Part shown: in pieces, positions 1-12,052 of the stretch
How positions within the stretch are numbered: position 1 is the first letter of the stretch
Layout: each line of letters opens with the position of its first letter
From: Diprion similis
Taxonomy: Eukaryota > Arthropoda > Insecta > Hymenoptera > Diprionidae
Assembly: GCF_021155765.1 (NCBI RefSeq)
Contig: NC_060114.1
Coordinates: forward strand, 19,512,501-19,576,500
Direction: 5' to 3'
DNA length: 64,000 nucleotides
Translations under genes and position numbers: made by a program
The notes under the pieces: model-generated
Told to the model about the DNA's origin: nothing
Database searches by the model: none
What the model saw: only the letters and a program-made list of their open reading frames with translations

Positions 1-160
1 AGGTGACAGAATTTTCTCGGTATTGTATAAATATATTTATATTGTTCATAAATATTCATATTCACATTTAATATCAGAATATTATATTATAATATATAAA
101 GTTTTGTTAGGTTCCCACTGAGCGTTGGAAGAAGAACCGCTCCGGGAGACGGAAGTAGAT

Positions 161-202
161 ATGTGTGTATATATATATATATATAAAGAGAGAGAGAGAG
201 GG
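161..202. repeat. Compound TG/TA/GA microsatellite
   Basis: A short TG run passes directly into a TA run and then a GA run, followed by gene-free sequence. It is an ordinary compound microsatellite. Confidence 0.9.
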
Positions 203-1691
203 ATAAAGTTTTCAAGGAAGTTTTCATGAAACAACAGCAGCTCTCTACAGGACGAAAAAGTCCTCCGTCTACCAAATCGTTCAAAAATTAAACCCCCGTG
301 TATCCAGTAGATTAAAAAACATCCATCAATTTGGAAGTGAAAGTTTTTGGTCTTTCATGTTATTCGATTGGATTTTATTAGAGGGAAAAATTGAGGAAAA
401 TTGAGAAAGCAAGAATTTGTTGTTATTGAGAATTACAAAGTCAAAGTCGAAGAATCATCAGGATTTTCCCGATTCTATACTTTAGTCTTTTTTCATACTT
501 TACCTTTTTACATTTTTACATTTCGTTCCCGCAGTGCGACGCTTCTATTTTCTAACATTTCTACATTTCTGCCTCTAACAATTGGCGAGAAAAAATAAAT
601 AAATTAATAAATAAATAAAATCTCATTCACCGAATGAGTTTATTGAAAAGCTCTTCAGACCTCGACGATAATTAAAGAGCTAAACCAGAGTGTCCAGTAT
701 TCGTGGAAATTGTATTTGATATCCCTTGGAAAAAAATTGGGAATCTCGGGAAATTTCACATCGTATCTGGAATGTAACTATTTTCATTCTAGGTTCATAA
801 AAATTCAGCCATTTGGTGATGGAAAAAAAAATGTTCCTCAAACTTCCAGGCAATGGTCATCAACCAAGCTCTGATTTCTTAAAAATTCGCCTCGCAATGA
901 GCTGTGCTCTAGTCAAATATAGAACACTCTTGGATTTTTAATTTATTGTGTACCCGACAACAAACTGGATAAATAACGATTCTTGTCTGAAAAACCTGAA
1001 ATTCTCAAAGAATTACGCTTTCAAAAATAACTGGACACTCTGTAAACGATTCCTAACTAACAACAAAATTATCGCCGTGGAATGAAAAAACGACGGGAGA
1101 TTCTGTTTGTATCGAAACAAACTGATCGGTGATTTTAATGCCCGCCGTGCAGTGGGGCAGTAGAATAACTCCCGGATTCTCCTGGGGGGGTTGATTTGGG
1201 TTTGGGCATCAAGAGGAAAGTGGTCCATGGAATAAAGAGGGAGGAGGCGATGTATTCTTGGTTGTTTACTCGATCGCGGACGTAAAAAGGCGACGGCCAA
1301 AGGCTGCCGATTGGCCAAAGGCGGCCAGAAGCAAGGAAGGGGTGGCGATGCTCATCTATCACGGATAAATCTAGAGGAGAGATGATGATATACCTATTAT
1401 TGTTCAGCTCTTTTCGGGGGTGGCCGCCCAGTCTAAGCTGCTTTTTCATGGAAATTCTGTTGTGCCAAGGATCTGCCTGCCGCTACGGAAGTTGCGGTGT
1501 TTTGATGACGTCGTACGAAACCTTGTATAACAGCAGTCCTCCCACGTGGCTGTGGACGCGACGATGACGTCGCGTTTATGCCACGCAACATCATGCTTTA
1601 CCGATATTTCCGAATTTCCAAAACAAATTTTGTGAAGACCAGCAGTCTCGACGCGGCGCCTTGGATTATCGAGGAATCAAATTAAGAAGGA

Positions 1692-2116
1692 GAGGGTCAG
1701 GTGCGTGCGTCACCGATTCGATCCATCTTTTTTACACGTGTAGTTCGTGACCAGAAGTATAAGAGGTGTAAGTAGTAAGATGCACTTCTCAGCCGTTTTC
1801 GAGAAATTAATTGAATTAATTATCGGTTGACCAGTAATCGAAATTAAAAATTAAATTTGATTATAGAAATTTTAGTGCCTTCATGGACAACAATTAGTAG
1901 CTTGACGTTAACGTGAAATGCTCTTGAACGCACTAAAATTTTGATCATCAATTTTAATTTTTAATTTTGATTATTGATCAATTGATAATTCATTTAATTA
2001 ATTTCTCGGAAATGGCTGAAAAGTGCACTTTACGACTTGCACCTGTTATACTTTTGGTCATGATCTACACGTGTAAGAAAGATGGATCGAATCGGTGATA
2101 CACGCATCTGACCCTC
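1692..2116. mobile_element. Foldback/MITE-like inverted repeat, about 425 bp
   Basis: Two arms of roughly 190 bp are inverted copies of each other with scattered mismatches. The outer ends read GAGGGTCAG (1692-1700) and CTGACCCTC (2108-2116). Inside, both arms share CACCGATTCGATCCATCTTT and, further in, a GAGAAATTAATT segment. The loop is only about 35 bp near 1890-1925. There is no internal coding capacity, so this fits a non-autonomous foldback element; I could not define a target-site duplication. Confidence 0.75.
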
Positions 2117-2195
2117 CCCTTGTAAGTCGAATTGAACTTTCATTTAAATATTGAAATTTCAATTCTGTATATATCACGGTAAAAAATTGACTATT

Positions 2196-2212
2196 AAAAA
2201 AAAAAAAAAAAA
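2196..2212. repeat. Poly-A run (17 A)
   Basis: Homopolymer directly after a short AT-rich stretch, about 80 bp beyond the foldback element ending at 2116. No linked retroposon body could be recognised. Confidence 0.8.
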
Positions 2213-3785
2213 GAAATCATACTGCACGGTTATTCAGAGCGAAATGAATTTCTCAGTTGCAATTTTGACGAATTAAAGCGGATACACTCGACTCGAAATT
2301 CTTGTTAACCTAGTGAGAATATGAAAATAAAAACGCACGAAAAATGCCGCTTATTTCGTTGGTCGCAGAATGAAGCGAAGTGAACTGATATATAAATAAA
2401 TATAATAACGTTATGTACACCGATTACACCCAAGACACAGATAAAGACGAGAGGGTTAAGTCGGAGGCGAGAGGGTTAATTTACGACCGCAAAATGCCAG
2501 GACGAAGAATCCCCCGCGTACTTTACTGCAAGGACGTGCTGCACGCGGGTGAAAATTTAGGCCAAGAGAGAAAACACCCTCCGCTAATTTTTTGCCAAAG
2601 AATTGGGGGAGCGACTCCTTAGCTCCGAAATTATTCTGCAAGGCCACCTATTGTCGCTGCTTATTACGTGAAATACGTTGTGAACGAGTCAAAATTCTTA
2701 TCCGGGTTCAAAGACCCCGCTGGACCGGGGCGTTAATTATTTCGAAACGCGGATGACGAAAAAGTAGCTCTCTGGAGAAACGTGGCCGTCTAGTAAGCTA
2801 GATCAAGACTGGTCATAACAGATTCCGTATCCGCTGGATATGGTCAGAACCAATTTTCTATTCACAAAGGGGTTGAAAATTGTCAAGGTTTTGCCCCGGT
2901 TCGTTTCGCGTGACTGTCTCGTTTTTTCTTCTCCTTTTTTCATCTAACTTTAATAATTCCTTCTGTCTTTCCTATCCCTTTTTCTAGCTTTCCTCGTCCC
3001 AGCACCCCTTTGCAACACATTCGCTCTCTCGCAATGAACTGTATCACATTTTTTTTTGTGAAGGTACTTGAAGCAGCAGAAAAGCCGAAGGCCTGGTTAA
3101 TCACTTGAACAATTTGTCGAATTCGGAATCGATTGACACTTTTTTCTCGAATCTTATGCTCGTGCTGTTCGATTTCAACGAGAGGCGGCCACAGCTGGGA
3201 AAAGAGGGGCGCAATTAAAATGTGACAATCGTTGAAATTAATTATCGGTACAAAGGGTGGAGCACCGTTGGTGAAAAAGACGAATAATAATAAGAAAAAG
3301 AAGAAAAGGAGGAGGAGGAGGAGCACCAGTTGTGCTGTGCAAAGCTGAAAACTTGAAAGACATTAAAAGACAGGGGGTGAAAAGAAGGGCAGCGAACCGC
3401 GTAGCTCTTCGTCTACACTCGGCTCGCAAATCTTGTCCTTAGTGTAACGAAGGTGTATATAACAATAAAATGAAAAATCTTCCGAATCATTTATTACGCC
3501 ACAGTAGCACCTTTCTCATTCAATGCCCATAATAATGCTTATTATACCTCCCTTATCGGTCGGCCGAGAAGCGGCCCCCATCAAATATTAACCAGCCTCG
3601 CGTGCGACGACGTGTACCTATAGAGACCTTTGTGTTCAGCCGGAAAGAACAGCGAGGTTTCTCCCTTCCGCCAATTATTCAAAACCGTAAGGTAATTAAT
3701 AACATTCCTTTGATTCAATATTGACCGAACTGGCGCCTGGCGACTTTCTATCATCATGCAGCTTGTACGATTTTTCTGACCAAAG

Positions 3786-4098
3786 TATACAGGATGTTTC
3801 CAAGTAAACGCCGCGGTATGTTTGGTTGCCTACCACTCAGGGGAACAAATATCGGTAACACAGAATCACTGAGTTATCGAGTTATTCGTACGTGGTGCGC
3901 TTAAAGTTCTCGCGACTTGCCAAGTTTTGTAGATTTGGCCAAGCCAAGTTGTTTCGTTGTTTATAACCTGAAAGTCATTATATGACTTGACTTAACTAAG
4001 GTGCTGATGACTCGGTAGATCTGTTTTACCGATATTCGTTTCCCTAGTGGTAGGCGACCCGACATACTGCGGCGTTTACTTGGAAACGTCCTGTATAT
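3786..4098. mobile_element. MITE with TA-flanked terminal inverted repeats, about 310 bp
   Basis: The left end reads TATACAGGATGTTTCCAAG and the right end is its near-exact reverse complement. The inverted arms continue for about 95 bp on each side (left to about 3880, right from about 4005) and share AAACGCCGC, CGCCTACCACT-like and AATATCGGTAA segments. The flanking TA on both sides fits a Tc1/mariner-type target duplication. It has no coding capacity. The superfamily assignment is an inference from the TA flanks. Confidence 0.75.
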
Positions 4099-7000
4099 CG
4101 ATAATACTTGTTTTGAGACCAGAAGACAGAGACGAAGGGCGAGTCTGATTCCGGCATGACTAAAATTTCCCGGTAACTCTCGCTGTTATTTTCCAGTGTC
4201 GCACCGAGTTAAGCCGCGCATCCTCAGGGTTATCAAAGTTGCTAAATAGACAGGCACCCGGGTGAGACGAACTGGTTGACTGACGATGAAACAGACGAAT
4301 TTGGCTCCTCCTTGGGGTTATGGGAAGCAGTAGTGCCGCGACATCAACAACGACGTCAAGTTTTCTCCCCGCAGAGGGTGAACGGGGGTTGACGGTGGTG
4401 AGCCTGTGAGAATATCTAACTTGCAGGACGCAAACGTACTTAAAAACTTTTTAAATTTAGAACCAGGCCGCAACGGGCTGCCCCTGGATTCCAAGGTATG
4501 TAGTAGGTGTAGGTACCGCGTACTCTGCTTACTCCAAAGATATTTCTAAATGTAATATACATGCCGGGAAAAGCTCCCCAGCTCCTTCATCATCCCCCGT
4601 GAACACCGCTAACTCTCCTCTCTTCTTCTCCTCGCCCGGAACTATAGTATGACCTCTTTTATTCAAACCTCCTAGTGCAGCCTCTCACAATTTTTCGAAA
4701 CCTTCAACCGCTAGAGTGAGAAATTTCATGAAGGGACCTTTTCTGATCAGCCAGCGTCATGGATTTCCTCGAGGAACCCGAAAAAGAAGCTTTACTTCAG
4801 TTCCTTTAACAGCTAGAGTTTGCCGGAGTTTGTTGCTCATGATCGGTATCAGGATCTGCGATGGGGCCACGCTGTTGGATCAGACAGAAAAGCGGGGTAA
4901 AAAGTATACCAAACATTTGTTATACGGCTCGGGGAAAAGCACTTTGTGTATTTGTATCCCCGGGGATAGGAGAAGAAACGGGAATACCTATACCCTTGTT
5001 TATTCGTATCCTGCAGGATAGAAACTGGCGCGCAAAGTATAATGGCGCAATTTGGATTCAATATTACTGTCGCTGACAGATACATACATACATTTATATA
5101 TGTACGTGTAGATGTACATGTATAACACTTTATACGTTATATCGTTCGATTGGATTAGTATATCAGCTACTTTCCTCGCTGCTAGCTGGTTGATCCCACT
5201 TAGTACCAACCATCAAGACTTTCCCAGTTCCAATTCCTCTTTCCATCCTATATATACGTGACGTTAGTGATCATCCCGGCAACTCCATCAGCTCGGGGTA
5301 AAACCTTGCACAATACATTATCATCTGTACATATATATATTCTTGTTTATCAAAGTTCGCCAACAAAAATGGTGAGTTTCCTTTTCACGATTCGAACACA
5401 ACATGTTATCAAAAATTTTCTTTACAGAGATGGTTTGATTTTGATTCTGCGGTGAAGACTATGGCTCGCACACCTACCTCATTCATCTACTGTATAAAAT
5501 CGAGCGGATGAAGGTGTATAATAAATTAATGCAGACGCCAACAGACTTGCTTAAGGCGACTTAACGAATATAGATTAAAAGTTTGAGGGTTGGTTCGAGT
5601 CAGTTTGTTTGTATTTTAATGAAGGGGGATGGGCAGCGGAGGCCGGGTTATGCTAATCCTAGCCGTTGCAGAGTAGCGAGTGACGAGAGGGATGCTGGGG
5701 GAAATCGTTGCAGTTTTTGATTTTTAAATTTTTCCGAAAATCCATGAGCCGAGGGTGGCTCGCTTGTTTCGCGTTTAACGGCCTTTACAGCCCGCAGTTC
5801 TTCGCCGAATAAATTCACGCCTCACTCTTGTATTTTGCAAATTTAAGGGAAACAGCGCGGCCTACAAGGTCTGATTGTTTTAATATCAGCCTCGCTTTCG
5901 CTCGGTTTTGCTCGAGGGTTAAAGCCGGGCATTCAAAAAGAGCCGCGGGACGGGGGACGCCAACCGGGACAGGGCGAACATTTTACATCCCCAGACTATC
6001 TCGTACTACTCGACGAGGGAAACCCCGCTTTGACACACTGCCATAATTCCGACGATCGATAGATTCTCAGCCCCCATTGACTTCCCGCTTCGGTATTGGC
6101 AAAAAAATTTAACCATTTTCTTTTTTTTTTTTTCTCATTCCTTATCAATTTCGTACATCGACAGGATTTGATTTTGTCTCAAATCACTTTTACACACCAA
6201 TTTATTGTCAAAAGTAAATCTAAACCTACCATAAACAATAGTTCACTCTCTAATCGTTTTTTACATTTTCCAAATGATCATGAAGCTAAAAACAATCCAG
6301 AGTTCAAGGAAAGATTCATTTTGTTCTTTGACTAATCCAACTGTTAACCTGAAATTCAAATTTGTTTTAAGGATTATTTGTTACGTGTCGTGTGTATTTC
6401 TTATTTTCTAGCCTGCCAATTTAGGCGAGCACTTGAACAGCCAAGCAAGGACTGGTTTATAGTCGGATGAAATAACTAAACACATTACACGGAATCAATG
6501 GGGATCATTTGTAAGGCGGTCGCGTCGCTGGATGGCCCATCATGGCGATGCTACGAGGCTCTATAACCTCACTTTTCTCTTTCGCGCCTCATCCCTTTCC
6601 TCCTCTTTATTCCCTAGAAGAGCAGCAGCTATCCTGTTGTGATACACCCGTTCAACTTTGTCGATGCAAAGAAAGAGAGGGAAGGGGAAAAAAAAGAAAA
6701 ACTCGCCGCTACTTCGCCTAATAACATCCCCGCTTTGCATACACTTGCTTCTTTTTCCCTTCTCCTTACAAGTTTTTCCCTTTTTTAAGCTTCCATCTAT
6801 TTTTAGTAATATAAGTATGCCACTTAAAAACATTTCCAAATTCTTTATGAATAAAATTATCCACTGAATTATTTACAGTATATAAGAGAAGAAGTGTACA
6901 GATAAATTCGATGTATCATGTAAATAGTAAATAAAACAGGGTGAATTTTGGTATAGGCCAGCCGAAACTCCGGGGTATTATATAGCTGTGTCAGCAAATA

Positions 7001-8399
7001 ATGTGGAAGCCGATGGACAGACGAATCGGGCCTGAGGGTTGGTTAGGAGTTATTGACCGGGAAGAAATCGGTGCCGTAAACAACCACCCTAAACACCCTT
7101 CCGCAAAAGCAGGAGAGAGAGGAGGAAGAGTAGGAGGGGTAGTTTTTCTTCAGAATAGCCCCAACAACCAACACATACCAACGTCGACACTTTCTCACGG
7201 TTACAAATTGATCTGATATCGTGTAATATTCCTAAGAATATACCAGCGTCCGGAAATAAGAGATTAAAAAGATTTTTTAATCAGTTTTTGTTATGATTAT
7301 TATCATGGTTGAAGGAAAGAAACGAAGAAGTACATTTTTCCAAGCCCTTTGATGATGAGGAAAGAAAAAAGAAAAAAATTCATGGAAACACATATGCAAC
7401 GATGAATGTGAATGTTGCTGTGATAATTTCGTACAACTGATGGTACAAATATGTACGTTACATGAGCATAACAACTTGGGGATGGTCTGGTTCGGCGAGG
7501 CGATACCCAGAGGCGATCGCTTTGTAAAGATACACGAGAAGAGGATGAAAGGGTGTATAATTTCTGGTGTACCCCCGACGTATGTAACGTTCTAACTCGG
7601 TGCGGTGAGACGAACTTAACAGGGCAACCTTGTGCCACAAATCGTGTCTCTGATATCATAATGCCACGTCGAGTGAATCATCGTACCTACAGCACTGAAA
7701 ATAACGCACGCCATGCCAGTCAAATGCAGCGATCACATAAACCCGCGAAGACCAAGTCCCGATTTGCGAAAGCATAATTTGTGATTCGATGAAAGAAGGG
7801 AAGAAAACGGGAGCGAGATGCTCCAGGCGTTCACTTGACAGAGTGAGACAAAATAGGGCTTACAAGATCGAGATATTGCGGTTTCAAATTACCCACGATT
7901 TTTGTTATCTCGAATAGCCGAAGAAGCTGCGACAGCAGCAGTCGCGGTAGTCCTTAAACACGAGAGAATAACCATCCGAGATATCGACTTCCATGCATAC
8001 GTTTGAATTCGGTAGAATGCGAGACAAGCCTGCAGTGTAACGGGGGGATAGTGTCGATACTTGATAAAACGGCAGTGAGGGAAAAAAAACTGCGCAGGAA
8101 CGATTCTCTTCCCTGCAGTGTGTCTTATGCGCGGTGCAACGCTCTTTATCTTACAATTCCTTTCCCGCTTCTTCTCCTCTTTTTTTTCCGCCCCTATATT
8201 CCGCTCATCGGCAAACACAACCAATGATCACCGCCGACTCGGTCGGTAAGGACGGAAATGGAACGGTGCTGAACCTAATTCCGCGCAGTCCACACTTTTT
8301 ACGCACCGATTTGGGACCCCGATTAAATCAAAGAACCATTAAAGTGACCATCCAGATGACCTCGGGACTTGCCCGCGATCGTTTGCTGTTTTTCTTCAG

Positions 8400-8425
8400 G
8401 CAGAGAGAGCGAGAGAGAGAGAGAA
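8400..8425. repeat. GA microsatellite
   Basis: Interrupted GA run. It lies inside a 220-codon open frame and makes an Arg/Glu run there, one reason that frame is not called a gene. Confidence 0.8.
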
Positions 8426-9140
8426 AGAAGGAGATACCGGGTCACTTGTCCTATCCTGAAAAAGGGATAATCTCCAACATAACCAAGGCTTACCGAGTTG
8501 CCCTTCACCCCGGGAATCCCCAAGTCCGCGAAACTCTCGTAAACACCGGTTTATTTCGGAACACACCCGGCGAAACGGTCGTGTCATCTAGTGATCGATA
8601 TAGAAACGTCGCTCTGTACCTCGTCTCGTCTGCAGCTGGGAAAAATGAAATACCAATTTTTTGCAAGACCACATTCGAGCCCGCCGCCGGTATAACAGCT
8701 GATCGATTTCATCCCCCGCCCCTAAACGATCCCAAACCCATCCCGTATTTGTCAGATCATACGTGCCTCGTCCTCGGGATGGGGTCTAACAAATAGGGCG
8801 AAGGACCCAGTCGCCGAAGCGCACTTTCACCGAACTTCCAGCCGCTGTACAAGCTTTGGGCGGAAACCAATGATGACCGTACAGAAAAGCGGTCAGCTTC
8901 GTGGTCAGCGTAAACAGCCGGCAAAAACGGGGGCAAAATCCTTTCTCGCGCAAATTTCTGGCCCTGCATTCAGAGTCGTTCAGGAGATGGGAATTGCAGA
9001 GGAAAGTTTGAAGGGCCGATTACAAGTCGTGATCCTCGTTATAAAAATTTAACCCGTTTCCGAGCCATTGGTAAGTAGGTGCAAGTTCCTGAGTACTGGT
9101 GCAGATGCAGATTTCCCGTGACGTAGAATCAAAAGGATCA

Positions 9141-9197
9141 AGGAGGAGGAGGAGGAGGAGGAGGAGGAGGAGGAGGAGGAGGAGGAGGAGGAGGAGG
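9141..9197. repeat. GGA trinucleotide microsatellite
   Basis: About 19 uninterrupted GGA units in gene-free sequence. The purine-only strand could form G-rich secondary structure. Confidence 0.95.
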
Positions 9198-10879
9198 GAT
9201 GGAGCGGCGGGAGAAAAATACTAATAATAAAAGTAAAATAAATATCCTGACTGGGCAGAGAGTTTTGTCCGAGAGTGTTTTTCTCCTATGGTCCTGTTAC
9301 GGTTACTGCTTATGGCCGCTACACATCCGAACTAGCCAATGTAATAGTGGTACGTTACTATCTGACCCTCATCGGCTTATCCCAATCTCTCAGAAGGATA
9401 TCGGAACTCGCGTCTTCCGATGTTATTTTGAATTGCCTATCCGATTGGCCGTCAGAATTCCGCCGAGAGAGTTTCGTGTAGTAATCTTTGCTCTCCGGGA
9501 CGTTACGGCGAAAAAAAAGTTTCCGCTTAATTCTTGTATTTATTTCTTATCGCCGTGCAATAACCTTCCGATCGAGAATGACCTGTCTGTTGGCTGTATA
9601 AAGGAAATCATTGGAAAGTCATTCAGATCACAAAAGAAAACTATATCCAAATTTTTAAATGCTTCAAGAACTATTCAATCCATTCAAAGGAGTCCAGTTT
9701 TTCATCAAGTCGAAGCCACGAGATGGTGAAATAACACCTTTCTCTTTCTCTCTCTATTTCCCTCTCCCTGATTCGAGATACGTTATTTACTATTCTCATT
9801 CTTATTTGAAGGGTGGCGATGTGGCGAGGATTTTCCACCACTCTTATTATCGCGTCTCTCTTTTTCCCGGCAGTTCGTTTGCCCGTTTTGCGGCTCAAAG
9901 AGAAGCGTTTGAGTCAAGCCCTGCGCAGTAATAGCTTTGTGCATTACGAAGTGTATCATCCGGAAATGCGGCCAGGCCTCATCTCATCGAGAAACTCGAC
10001 TGGTATCGTTGAGTATTTTATTTGCAAGTGGTGAGCGGGGACCGAATTACGAAGGTAAAGTTTCGACGGTAACGGTCTTCTGACCTTAAGAGTAACCCGG
10101 CGTTCGGCAACTGTTTTCTTGAATTACGGTTCGAGTGATTAGAGCCGGAGAACTTGAATCTCATCAGAAGAGCCATCAGCGGCAGCCCAACCTTGACCTC
10201 AGCCACCCTAAATCACAGTCATTAAACCCTTGCAGGGTTCTAATCTAATCTAATCGTAGCTGCAAATTCGAATGAAAGAAAAGTGATACGGGCTCTCGCA
10301 CCACGTGTTCAGCTGTGACAGAGACGCGAAACCTGATGCATGGCATGTAACACGGGGGTGTAATTAAACACTAATCAACCGGATACAGCAGGAAAGTTAC
10401 AGAGACGACGATCATGCGTAGGATTTTCAGGGATGTTTGTTACATGAATTCCGGAGGGATGAGAGCCGAGAATACGACGCGTGTAACTTCTTGCGCCAGA
10501 GTTTGGTGTACCTAATGCTTCCCTCGGCAACGATAAACACTATCAGTAGTCTGCAGGGAGCCGACTCGAAGGTATGATGCAGGTGTTGTCGAAGATTTAT
10601 TGGCCGCCAGACGTCTCAGGCAATTAAATACTTACCAACGCGCGAACGCGATCCAACCAACCTCGAGGGGGATGCCAGCTGATGTCGTCAGTCTCACCAC
10701 CCATCCGTAAGTACCGGAGAAACCTACACCCTGTACCCATCCTCCAGTCCTTCCTAATTATACGAAGACCCCGTTACACACACGCCGTTTTTTGCCAACG
10801 TGTCACTATTCCCGCAAAGGGTTCGAGGATTCGGGGATAAGGGTGCCCCTGGCGAAGGTGCGGAGCCCCCTTCTCGCTG

Positions 10880-10920
10880 TCTCTTTCTCTCTCTCTCTCT
10901 TTCTCTTCCTCTTTCTCTAG
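10880..10920. repeat. CT-rich microsatellite
   Basis: Interrupted CT/TTCT run on the plus strand in gene-free sequence. Confidence 0.85.
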
Positions 10921-11064
10921 CTCGGAGGCGACAGAAGGCTCTAAGATTAATGGGACGGTTTTGGCTTCTCCACTGTCTCGCCGGGGCTCAATATTGTCGA
11001 CGGCATGAACAATGCCCTAATAAATAGACGCACATTGTTGCGGTTGGCTTAATTTACTAGTAAC

Positions 11065-11097
11065 CTGCTGCTAATGCTGCTGCTGCTGCTGCTGCTA
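11065..11097. repeat. CTG/CTA trinucleotide repeat
   Basis: A CTG run with a few CTA interruptions. No coding frame can be supported around it. Confidence 0.85.
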
Positions 11098-11594
11098 CTT
11101 CTACTGCTACTCATTCTCATGGTTAACATTCGTACAAAAGGTAAGAAGACGCGTTTGCCGATTTGCATTTCTTACTTCCGAATAAACCGTGGTCTCAGAC
11201 TTTAAAAGCAGCCCGAACGATAGCAAAAAAATTCAACGATGCTTCGAGACTCTGAAAAAGCTACTAAAAGGTATAATATTTGAATTCGGTAGTACATTGC
11301 GTACGTGTTTAAAATTGGATAACTCGCGAAATTTTCACCAAACAAATAATGCGAATAACGGTTTCTAGGTACGATTCTTATGAAATCTCAAAATTGTATA
11401 ACCATCAGATTTTTTCAGAACAAAACTATGCTTCGAATGCTCTTTTGTTCACCGAATTCAAAGGAACCACTTCAAACGATTAAATTATGGTTCAGAATTT
11501 GAGGATAAAGTTTTACACCATTTTGTTCGGAGCCTCGGAATCGCAGATTTTATACAATCTGAACTATCTAAGCATTTGGAACTAGTGCCAAATC

Positions 11595-11776
11595 CGCCTG
11601 CTTTTATGCAATTCAAAGTACATTTTCATTGAAACCCGCCTGCATTGCGGCAACCGATGTTAGAATTAACCGATCGACATTTGTTTCATAGTTCACGATT
11701 GGCTGACTCCCCCTCCCTAACGAACGAAACAAATGCCGATGCGTAAAGTGTACGCTGAATTCCATAAATGCAGGCG
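11595..11776. mobile_element. Degenerate inverted repeat, possible old foldback element
   Basis: The left end has CGCCTGCTTTTATGCAATTC. The right end carries a near reverse complement (CGCCTGCATTTATGGAATTC read on the minus strand). An inner CATTTGTTTC motif also occurs on both arms in inverted order. Arm lengths are unequal, so either one arm gained about 50 bp or this is a decayed element. Confidence 0.4.
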
Positions 11777-12034
11777 AACTCACCCTACATATGTTAAATT
11801 GCCGATGTAACATTTCCGCTAAATAATCCTGTGATAACTGTGAGATTGAAAATTCTTTAGTACGTTATTCCCTCATTTTTCGCGCCGTTAAAGTGGCCAG
11901 ACTCGCAATTGAAGGAGCCGACGGTATGTATCTGAAAAAAGTGTGAGTAAATTCGACGGACATTTATCCAATTAACCAATTCCAGTACTGGTTCAGGCCC
12001 TGCACCCCTTAGGAGTAGTGAGAGGGACTGCGAC

Positions 12035-12052
12035 GGGGGGGGGGGGGGGGGG
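12035..12052. repeat. Poly-G run (18 G)
   Basis: Uninterrupted run of 18 G in gene-free sequence; a likely length-error hotspot in sequencing. Confidence 0.9.

Noticed and set aside
5588-5600. GGTTCGAGTC, a tRNA B-box look-alike
   Set aside because: No A box or cloverleaf stems upstream at tRNA distance.
8134-8796. A 220-codon open frame
   Set aside because: It crosses a GA microsatellite, has no family motifs and has opposite-strand open frames over the same stretch; it looks like chance in GC-rich DNA.
9199-9729. A 176-codon open frame just after the GGA repeat
   Set aside because: No similarity to any family that I recognise, no splice context and unremarkable composition.
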